A DNA stretch of 64,000 nucleotides from Tomocerus qinae. Taxonomy: Eukaryota; Arthropoda; Collembola; Entomobryomorpha; Tomoceridae. A model generated the notes under the pieces. It was not told the origin of the DNA. It ran no database searches and saw only the letters and a program-made list of their open reading frames with translations. Below are positions 42,101-54,100 of the stretch, piece after piece. Position 1 is the first letter of the stretch. Each line of letters begins with the position of its first letter. The position numbers were made by a program, and so were the translations under genes. The stretch spans positions 56,546,909 through 56,610,908 of the forward strand of contig CM034547.1 in the NCBI GenBank assembly GCA_020055645.1, in the 5' to 3' direction.

Positions 42101-45100
42101 GAAAAGAGAAACGTGACCAGACTTGGAGCGTTGTAGGCTAGTTTTTTAGCTTTAAAATTAGTGGACGCAGTGACACCTAGTGGCGGTACTACCAATTAGA
42201 ACACTTAAATTATCCGAGGTATTCGTGCAGGACTCCTTCACATAATTACGATCGAACATCTCAGGTTCGTTTAATCGTTTAATTCTGAGCCAAAGTCACA
42301 TAATTCGTAATGTCACAGGTATTATAGTAATATCTTTGGGACAGGGGGAATACGTACCTATCACAAAAAGAATTGTGTTCAATTAGTATTGGTTGTGTCT
42401 GGTATGCATTTGCATAATAGGTATGTCTTTTTGATTCGCAATCACCATCTACCATATAACTTTCGTTGGTGTCTGCGTACATTTATGCGCTAATACATGT
42501 ATCAGTGGGCCATGTTTGGAGTATACTATCTGTATCTGTATAATGGTAAGTCCAAACAGCCTTGTGATTACACTTCGTGATTTCATAATTTTAATCATCG
42601 TAAAGAATTAATTACATAATGTACATAGAAACAGAACCTACAAATTACTAGTGCTAGTAGGTTATGCACAGAAATGATTCATACAGGTACCTGTATGTGT
42701 ATTGTGTATAGATCCCTACTTACACTTTGCGTACTATATTGGTACGTAAAGTACCTGAAATTCATTCTCATAGCCATAATGTTATTACTTAGAAATAGAA
42801 TGATAGCCATTACTCATTTCATTGCTATTAATGTAAGGAGCTTAGGTATCCATAAATTGATATAATTCAGTAACGTTGGGTTGGGTTTTGTGGAATTGAT
42901 ATTCTTATATACTTTGTGCTAATGCATCAGTAGGCTTATTAGGAGCTGTCTTTTTACGATGTTTTGTTCAGGCCTTGGCCTTCTTCCTCTGACAGTAAAT
43001 ATTACTTAAATTCTTAACTGCTTAGTGCGGAGACATGCGGTACGGATTTGGATACAGTGTAGTGAGTTGTAAATGGTACATTAACATATTTCGACTTTAA
43101 GACATCATCGTAAAAAACCTAAAAGTGTAGACTCCTGTTTCCTATTTTTAGGAAGACTGCTTATTAATATTAATAAAAAGCTTGACATTTGACTTTTCTC
43201 CCACTAAATAAATTGTAACATTTTATTACATAAACTTGAATGGTATGGAATCGATAAACACTGGTTAGAGTCATATCTTACTGGTAGAGGTCACTTTACG
43301 TATGTAAATGAAAATAATGTTTCAGATGTAGAAAATATAAATCTCTCAGTCCCCCAGGGGTCAATACTTGGACCATTATTATTTACTTTAATGATAAATG
43401 ACCTTCCGTATCATGTAAAGCAATCTCTAATGTTTTTATTTGCAGATGATAACACTATTATTGTAAGTGGTAGACCAGATGACATTTATGTACTTAAAGA
43501 AAAATTAGAGTCCGATATTAATAGTATATTAGGTTGGATGAAGTCAAATTATATGGAAATTAATGCAGATAAGACTGTAATGATGATAGCGGGTAGACCT
43601 AGTGCTGTTGAGAGTCTCAAAAACTTTACTGTGAACGTTGGTAGTGAACAAATAACTGCTTCAGATAGTATAAAAGTTTTGGGTTTACATATTGATTCCA
43701 ATTTAAAATTTGGTTTACAGATAACTAATATGAAATCTAAGTGTAACCCTATTATAATATCGCTGTACCCTTTTAGGTATTTACTAACAGAGCAAAATCG
43801 ACTTCTCATTATGAATGCATACGTCCAACCTATTATTAATTATATGTCAATCATTTGGGGCACGGCTTCAAATGAAAACATTAAGTGTGTTGAAAGAATA
43901 GTAAGACTAGCTGGTAGATTCGTTTTATTGGCCCAAAAGTTTGAAAGTGTGAAAGAACAAATAACAATTAAGCTAAAATGGTTATTCCCTAAATATCAAT
44001 ATAAGTATGAATTGTGCAAACTAATATATAGCATTATGATTAACGAATGTCCCCCGTATTTTAAAAACTACTTGTCGTTTGATATATCTAATACTATGAC
44101 TACTAGAAATAAGACCTATGTTAAATTGCATGTGGATGGGAATGTTGATGCATTCGGTAAACGTAGTTTTACAGAACAGGCTTATAAGTATTGGCACAGT
44201 ATTCCAGTTGACATTAGAAATTGTAATTCAAGTAAACTATTTAAAAGAAAGTTAAAAACATTTTTGTTAGAAGAGCAACTTAAAGAGACTGATCTTCCAG
44301 TATCAGTCGTATCTTGTGATCTTACATGCATAGATTCTGTCTGTAACAATTTGAATGACTCATTTCATTGTAATTAACTACAACACTTTCGTTTGCTAAC
44401 CGTGTAATTTTGTAACTTAGATGGTTTTTTTTTTCCTTTCGAAAAATTATATTCTAAATTAATACAAGTGTTTTTGTGACAGCTGTACAATTGCCTCCGT
44501 GTGAGGAAGCAGTATGATTCGAAATAAATAAATAAATAAATATACACACAGGATACTCACACAGCTCACCCACACATTTCACACCACACAATGCACTACT
44601 AATGCAATGTTTCATTACTAGCACTAGTAGGTAGTCATTTTGAACCTAAAATGCTGTTTTACTGTAGCAAGTGTTCAATTGTATGCTAGATACACAAACT
44701 CAGTAAGTAATAGCTGTACTTTTAGACATTGTTATTCTCAGGAGAATAATGCTTACGTAATCATTATTAATTTTTATGAAACTCTGCATACGTTAAATAT
44801 AACGGTGCGTGTTCTGAATGAAATGAATATAAATGCGTGTATTCTGGTCTTGTAGCTAGTACTAATATGTGAATAACCTTTTACAATTTTATGGAGCAAT
44901 ATTACTTCATAAGCTAAAAAGTTCTTGTCGACAATTGCCAACAAGTCGAAGCAACTGTACAATCAGAGAGATTCTGGTGAAAAGGTTGAATATGATATAG
45001 ATCGTGAAACTTTAAACAGCGAAGTTATAAATATATCGCCAAAACTCTTCTTCGCAGAAACCCCCAAATAATAGGGGTATTCGTATCTGTATTTACCTGC

Positions 45101-48100
45101 TCACTTCAAGTCTTAAATAATACTCGCTTTCACATTTGTGAGGAAATATTATTACCTATTCAAAAATTCATGATCCCTTCACTCGCTGCTGATTGCCAGT
45201 TTATATTTATCGTTCCTACGAAGTTGATATCCCTTACACTGACTTTACAATCCAATTCTGTCCAAAAGAACGCAAATAAATAATTTAAGATATCATACAA
45301 TCATACCTATATTATTTCCTTTGGACTATATCTATAAACACGGAATTTGGTATCTGATGCATTACAATAACTAGGTAGAGGTAGTTTCGACGCGACTTTA
45401 GCTGCTATAAAAGAACCTTTTCGCAATTTCATCCAAATTAAAAATATAATTGGGAAAGTAATCCCTGGAAGCTGTAATAAGCTGTTAGTAATCAGTAAAA
45501 AATATGATGCTTTCAATAAATTGTCGTCAGAAGAAGCTACTGTATACGTTACAAACTTTCATTCTGATGTGGCATATCGTTTGCAAAAGAAAAAAATAAT
45601 ATGCAATAATTAACTTTGTAAACAGCTGCATCATATTCCGGTGCATTGTAGCAGTCACAGGGTGGCTTTGAATATAGTGATATAGAGCGTAATGATCAGC
45701 TTTTAATTCATCTTTAGAAAACTTATGAAATGAGGAATAATTATCATCGTATAATTTGACTTTCTTTTATGTCTTGCAACCCGACCGAACGGCAGAGTTT
45801 TACTGGTGAACTCAAGAATTTGCACAACAGTATTTTAAGTAGTTGCCTGTATTATAATATAGGTATTTTATGTACATTATACGCTTCTATTAATTAAAAA
45901 TCAATTTACCCCAGCTGTTTGAGAAAGAAGCCTAGCTGGAAGTTGAACTTCAATAATCCATTTTACTTGGTTGGCTGGTGTGCCCTAGTCCTAGCTTAGC
46001 CCTGGATTCACTCTTCACTTTTACTCTGACGAAATGAAAAAACAAAATGCAATCACGTTTTCTTTCGAGTCATTTACATTTATAGCCTTTCCCTTTCGTG
46101 TACTAGTCGTAAATGAATATGAAAACTTCTGGTGAAGACGTTCTAGCACTGAACTTAGCCAGTTCTTTAAAACATCCTGATTTCAATGAGGTATGTACCA
46201 CGGTACAAGATCCCTACAATATATGTAGCTTTCTCTTTTGTGTAACCTTCCAGCCTGTACCATATACATCAGGATAAAGCATCCTGAATGGTAGTTCTAT
46301 GTATAAGCATAATCATAATACTTAGAATGCTTGGTACTACTTTTGCAAAATAATATATGTAGGTAGGAAAGGGAATTTGAATGCGAAAACAAAACTTATA
46401 AATTAGACAGGATGAATGCAAATGAAATATTCGATCGCATATAAACTGACTTTTACGGAACAGTTCTAAAAGTTACTTGGGTATATATCTCATTCGACAT
46501 CATCAAGGAAAATCTACATCTAATCATAACTAATCTATTAAACGACATTTTATATCTTCCATTGCATCTTTCGTTCCCATTACACTATCCCAGTTCATCT
46601 TACGCAATTAAGGATAATATAAAAATGATGAGAAAACTTCTATTTTTGATATATTATTGATATATTAGTGATAAAAACTATTCAAAAATTATGGAGAACA
46701 TGTTTCTTTGTAACGAACTTATTAATTCAGCGTAATAATGCTCACATTATCTATTTGACGTAATGAAAGTTTAAGAATGCCCTTCTAAAGCTGTATTTGA
46801 AATGTAAAATGTTTATCAGCATGGATTTATACATAGCATAATAATAATTAATGCCTCAACGTCGGTCTCGGACCACGGGCAACCCAAAAGATTGTATGTA
46901 CAATTCTTTATACTTGTATACTGAATATACAATTTACATTGCATATCATTTGTTGTTTCAAGCCAACTATCCAAAATTACCTATATACAGATACTAAGGG
47001 ATTTTTTGAAAAAAATATTGTCTAATTAGTATTAAGTTTGCAATTTGTAAAAGCATATTCAGTACAGCCCACGGCCTATGAAGCAAAATAGTATTTGTTT
47101 TACTTAATATAAAGCTATACGTTCCCTAGTCGCATTAACACAATTTTGGCCTCTGGCATAATTCATTTCATTTCCATTCTTCTCTACAAATTGCAATTTT
47201 TTCTGTTCAATGAATACATTAGAGTGTCATACATGTAGTAAATTAAACAAAAAAAATACTTCAAGATTCATAGAAATTGAAATCTGATAAATAAAGAAAA
47301 ATTACTTTCGTAAGAATGAATTACAGGCTTTTATGGAGAGTAGAGTGGGAGTTTTATTACATTGCATTATTACTGTACCTAGACATAGAGTTCCACATTG
47401 CCCATACAGTAGACTGCATTTTTTGCAGGCTGTAAAGCCTTAGTGTAAAGTAGACATACATTAATTTGTTTTTTATGCATACATTAGTATTATTACCTAG
47501 CAGTTTGTATTTTTACTGTAACCCATTTTACATAGAAATAAAGTACTTTATCCAGTTATGTCATTGTCAGTTTCTTCTTCTCATTATTCACGAATCACGC
47601 GTATCCTGCCTGGTTCCAAATTTCTTTTGCTTTCACGATTTATGTGCATACTATTTAAGCAAATACGACAAATGGGAAACCTGATTTACACTTAAATCTA
47701 AGACATAAATGCAATAATTCAGACGTAAAGTCTGGTCCGCATTCGTTCTCAGGCTGTTCTGATGCAATTCACGGAATGAGAATGAAATTACAAATTTTAG
47801 CCACTCGTAGCAGTCGAGTGGAGTGGGACATGGAAATGCTCCTAGCATCAGACTGAATGGGGGCAACGCGAACTTTTAAAATATAATAAGCTAACTCACA
47901 TACTATAACTATAGTATCATTTATTTAAGCTTTCTTGTACCCCTGAGTGACATAGAAAGCTTAGTACAAGGAATGAGAAACCATTGGAGAATTCTGTGTA
48001 CAGCAATATTCTTATCTATTACTCTAAGTGGGCAGCTACAATCTCTTTTGTAACTACAAAAGTGCAAATGGAAAACGCAGAAAACAATTTATCTATCCTG

Positions 48101-51100
48101 TGACCATTATTTCCCTCCTTTAATGAAAATGAAACTAACAAGACTTCTACAAACATAACTAACAAAATTAACACTGCCAAACCACCATTCTCACTTCACT
48201 TAAAATACATCTCCCGTGCCATTCATCGTTGAAACTAATACATTAAGTATCAATATTCAAATCCCCCCAAATGTCAACACATAAATATCAAATCTCTTTT
48301 TGCCAGTGGCCATGTTACCAATGCTCTGTTTTGACAAAATCGAGATTTCATCCATGAATGATATTTATTGCATAAAATTATAGATTTCATTATCAATACA
48401 CTTATAATATTAATACAGATAAGCATCTACGATCTTCACTTCAATCGACTAAATTTACAACTGTATACCTAACCAAAGCCATTACACGCGTCCATTTAAC
48501 ACATCTCTATTCATTCCATTGACGTTTATATATCGACAGCTGGTGAGGGGATGGTTTTATTCTAAAGAATATTCATTTCTTTGCCCAAAGATTATTAAAG
48601 AACACTACTACGTGTGACTCTATTTATTTTTACCATTTGAACATTGCATCGTGTTGACAATTTGGCAAGATCTCTAGCAAAAACAATGTCAAGGGACAGA
48701 TTTAATAACATAATATATATAGTATAATATTCTTGTTTAAAAAAGCCGTGCCCCTTGGTTTCAGGCATAATCATATTAAGCTATGAAGATCTAAATGGTT
48801 TGATGTCATAATACTGCCGAAAATAAGCCTGTCAACTAAATGGTAGTTTTATCTTGACAAAAAGATTAACTTGGCTTGGCGCATACAACTATCCTTTATA
48901 ACTTTCTTTCACTCAACGAAATTTTGATAGATCTATGTACATAGTCAATAACAAATAAATGTTTAGCAAAAATGTTGGCGCTTAGCGCTTTTTCTCGTAA
49001 ACACAATTCTTGGGACACAGCTTGCTTGATTGAGTGGAATTCAATAGACAACGAAACCCATTTCATTGTGGAAACTAGTCATGCTTTAACAGGACTCAAA
49101 CAGCTCTTCTGTAAATGAAATATATAACATACTTTTGAAATACAATTATGAACAAAGTACAATGTTTACTTTAATAGTCTTTTCATACAGATTAGGGCCA
49201 ATACTCGTCTGGAATGTATTTGTATGGAGGACGAACTAAGGGTGTCGTAAGCAAAGTCTTTTGGGATTATTTTCTGTCTGACTTATGTACCCGTGTGATG
49301 TAAGTGCATAGTTACACATACATATATTCGTGAATACCTACATTACCCGCATATCTTAGCTCTTGGCTAGATTATAAGACTAAGGTCCAAGGAGCACAGT
49401 AAACATATTCAGCCACTCACTTTCTTATATGAATGTTGGCGGACTAGTATATAGGAAAAAGGCAAGAATGTGAATAAGACGAACAACCGCATTGCGAATT
49501 TGCAAATAAGTAGAATAGCTAAGACACGCGTGCATCTATTAAAGATTACATAGGGTACACTGTGGTAACGTTTATCATGGGCTTTGGCTTCACTGATACT
49601 AAACGAAGCTACCAAGTAAACTATCGAAGAGATACCAGATACCAGGATGTTTGTGGATCATCGCTGTGAGTGTGATCTATTCTGGATAGATTGTGTCGTG
49701 AATTGACAATATTATTATGATTTTTGTTACATCTTTCAATTCATTTATTGAAAACATATATTTTATATAAATATGGACTATTACCATTACGTACTTTACC
49801 TTTGCTATTATCACTACCATAAGGTCATTGAATTGCTTGCTAAACACAGATTTAATTGTACCTTGTACCTACTTATACTCATAAAAATTACTATTACATA
49901 AATTTCTACTTTTCTGTTGCATATACTTTTCCTTCAACTGTTAACGTTTTACTGCAGTAAAATATAGGAAATATATAATTCTTCTTGGTACTACTTATCA
50001 AAGGAATTGGCCATAAAATTGAAACGAATTGTGCAATAACCATCATTCTTTTCTTAATAGATACGATGTTACTACTACTTGCACTATGTGGTCACACAGG
50101 ATTCCATGAGTGTATCTAGTGTAATACCTATACTCTTAGCAGCAGTAGATTTTTTGTCGTAGTAGTCCATAAAAACCGAAAATATTATCAGAATACATTA
50201 TTTAATGTATATATTCATTGACATCATTAAATAGCACACTTGCTATGTCAATCATAGTAAATACGTGTCTTATACGCTTTTGATGGTCAAAATAATGTAA
50301 GTTATGTATGCCGCTATACTATCTGTAGTTTGGTTTGGACAAAATTTATAGGTACTGTAAATAAAAGCTGGGTAAAACATTGAAAATTATATTTGGGTTG
50401 GAACGCAATGAGAAACCCGTAAAAGTATATAGTTCCTTTTAATACCATGGATCGATATCGATAAGTAATGTCATGCTTCCTGTACTTGAAAAGTCATGTT
50501 CGCAACATAGGTCTTATACAATTTATGTGAAGATAAATTGAATTTTCCTCGTGCACTCACACTAAGTGAAGGAAAATAAATGGTAGAGATTCTCCGAGGT
50601 ACAGAATGAAAACTGAACCATAATACGCTGAAATTAAGATTCATACAATGGAAATAAGATATCTTGCGGACTGGCTACATTTTATAATCATAAGTAGTAC
50701 GTGAGAAGTCTTTACAAGAATTTCTAAAGCCAACCAAACAGTGTTCGTAGGATTCATAATAAAATATCTGTTTAAAATAAGACAAAAGCACAATACAAAT
50801 GATCATTATAAAACAGTATGAGTGTATTAAGTACTTTTTGCTCCTAAATGAATGAAATAATTCAAATCTGTTTTTGCTGTAATAATTTTTATTTAATGTT
50901 GATCTCATTTTAACATTTTCATTCAATCATTTTTTAACAGCGTTACGTCATCTTTCAGGTAAACGGAATATCTGGATTATGGATCCTACCTTTAAACTTG
51001 ATACGATTACTAGCCTGTTTATAACGGAATTTAAATAATTCAAGCTGGACATGAATCTATAGCGCATGAAAATTTTAGGAATCTCGTTTATGTACTTAAC

Positions 51101-54100
51101 GGTTGTTGCAAGAGAAACTCCTCTCAATAATGAGTGCCTACGCTACGCCTACATAATTATGATTCCTATTAATATGCTAAAACCATCTGATAAATAGTTC
51201 TTCAAGCAATGTTTCAGTTTTATAAGCTGTTCATTACAGTAATATACTCATCAACTCGCGTCGGTCGGTAGTTACAGACGAAATTACAGAGACGGGGTAA
51301 AAGGATCTCGTTTCTATGAATAAAATTCCCAAAATTAAAACAATGGTTATTGTGTGCCTGTTAAAGAGTTGGAGTAGAGCCCAAGAGAGATAATCGTGTT
51401 AAGTATTCTGTACTTAATTTAACGATATAGACAGAGATATGGCAGTGTATACATGCACAACAGGAAGCCACTAAAGTACCGTTTGCACACGAGAAAGTCC
51501 GCAGTTATGTCAGTTTAGCTAAATACACATTTTGTGATAATGATATCTTCATTTGAACTGGAAATTAAAGCAAATACCGAAAAATATAGGAATATTGCTG
51601 GTTTAAGTCCTGACTAAAAGGGAAAGGAGGACAAAGAAAATCTAGACTTTGTATAGGAAGCGCTGCTATGCTAGTGCTATGAATAGAAGGCCGAGCTAGG
51701 TCTCTACACATACTTAACATAAAAACGATATCACAGATGGACTAATTTGCAATAACAATGTCTACAGTGTGGGATGAAGATTTGTGATAGAACAGTTTGT
51801 AATTGTAAGATATAGCAATGGCTGGTCTTTTGGCAGGACTTGTACTTTCGTTACGTGAGGTTCATTCTTAAACCCTACTTTAGAGTCACGAGACTATCTG
51901 GCTGGATTTTACTTAGGAAAGAACTTTTTGGTAATATTCAGTACGTGGTAAAGCGTAGTAACTTAGATTATGGAAGAAAACATTGACATGAATGAAAAAG
52001 AAAATATTGGTGGACTCCTGTGCTTGAATTCAAAACAAAGTTGCTCTAGATAAGTCGATTTATAGTTGGATTGCTTTCACATGGAGAAATGGGAGACTTG
52101 GCACAGTTCAGATATTACAATTTTTAACTTTCATTTCACATGGGAAAATGTGAAAGCAAAAGTTAACGAAGTTACTTCATCTTCGAATTGAACTACTCAC
52201 AAAGAGGTACTCAGATTAATTTCTCCAATTTTTTACTTCCCCTCCTGTATGTCCTCACAATCTAATTGAAAGTCAAAGTCGAAAACTGCATTAGTAGCTA
52301 ACCTAACTGAATTTCTGAAACGTTGATCGTATTAGTAGTCAATGAATGTAGCTAAGCAAGGTGAACACGTACATAAATTTTAGCCGTTTAACTCGGATAT
52401 AACAAATGCGAAACTAATGGTCGATTCATGGAGCAATCTATCTTATACTAACTTTAATATGTCCCCAGTTCTGTGCTCTTCTAACTATTCATAATTATTT
52501 TTTCGTGCAAAATAGTATTTGCAGACCTAGAGGAATAAAAATATTACTACAAAACCAGAAGTAAGCTTTTCATGCGCTGCGATGAAGATTTTGAATTGGA
52601 AAACCGAATTTCCGAATGAGAAATTTCATTTCTGTATTTTCAATGTCATTTATTTTAGCTTTTGCAGATGGAACAACTATTTTTAACAAACTTATATTTG
52701 TTAGTGTTCCTGCATTTGATATCAAAATGCTATTAAACACTCCCTTCAAGATATAAAGTTTAGAACATGAGCATGGATGTAATTCAATCTAGCACTTTGG
52801 TCTTCTTCCTCCTATCTACTTCATTTTCCCTATTAAGCTTCAAAAGGAAATTCCAAGACATAGCGACGGTAACATGACAAACGAAGTGGAGTTTTGCTGA
52901 AGTATGTAGATTTATACATAATATTCCTTTTGTCGGCCAAAAATGCATGTAGACTACCATAAATTATTTTTAAGTCCCCCAGTGCCCTACTTTTGATTTC
53001 TTATTCCTACGTAATTTAGAGCTCCATGCGTAATAACCCTATTGTTCGGAAAATGCGATAGAGAGCTTTGCATCCCAACAAATCTTAATGCATGCATTCA
53101 CTCACTTATTAAGTGCAATGGCAAACAAGGTGACACTGATGTTATTTAGTACTATAGGTACATATTTTACAGGGCCTGATCAATTCGTAGTAGAGGTAAA
53201 TAGCGGCCATATAAGTAGCACATGTTCATTTTCCAGAATTTGTTGAAGTTATGACTTCTTTTGTATAAAATATAGTACAGAGATTGTAATACTTTCCGAG
53301 GAAGATTCAGTCGACCGCATCATCACCACGAACCTTTGCAACCACCGAACCGCAAATCTCCATAAAGTGAAACTATAAAGAGAATGCCTGGCTAGGCTAA
53401 TTGTAAGCCACGGAGACACAGTACCTACACGACTAATAAAATTAGCATTAAGTTCTCACCAAATTGCATTAGGATGACACAAATGGCACGGTTATGTGCT
53501 TTCTCTTTCAGTTGAAAGCCCCTATCATTTTCTCCGGCCTTTTCTTCCCTATGCTCTTAATGTACATGCGATGTAATGAATAGTTAACGTATAAACTTCC
53601 CACACACACACTCTCTATAGAGTGCGTTATAAAGAAACAAAGTAACTTACTAAGTGCACCAACTATTATGATCAACGGCTAGATTTACGAAACTCTTGTG
53701 TATCTACTTACTATCTCTGACTTGATTAGCCGCATTAGTACGTATAGAATTACATACCCAAACTGTCAGAAATGTATTATGTTTTATATCTATTTACACT
53801 ATCAAGGGTAACTTCACATACAATTTGTTATCCTTTTATATTGTTCTCAATTTTCTACGCTTTTATATTGTAACAGATCTGTTACATAAAATAGATATCC
53901 TACATGTACATATAAGACAGCAGTCTTGTCATTTATATGGCAGATAACATAAAGTATTATCTTACCCCTATCACGGAAACTCTCTTAGGGTATAAACTAA
54001 TACGAACATCTATCTACGCCATGTAAAAGTTGCAAATGAAATGTACATTCAATTAGTACAATGCAAATATTGCTTTAAACAGGCATGAGAAACAAGTTTG

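Larger units (their letters stand above)
38480..42283 (+). mobile_element. DIRS-type tyrosine-recombinase retrotransposon, internally deleted
   Basis: The element has inverted terminal repeats (38480-38629 and 42098-42283) and an internal complementary region (41898-42023) that matches the complement of both outer ends joined through a shared AAT. This is the arrangement described for DIRS-1 elements, which replicate through a circular intermediate and integrate by a tyrosine recombinase without target duplication. Inside are a frameshifted gag-like ORF, a reverse transcriptase cut off before its YxDD motif, degenerate remnants, and an apparently intact tyrosine recombinase. At 3.8 kb it is shorter than typical DIRS elements, consistent with an internal deletion. 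It lies in the K2P intron on the opposite strand to that gene. Confidence 0.93.
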
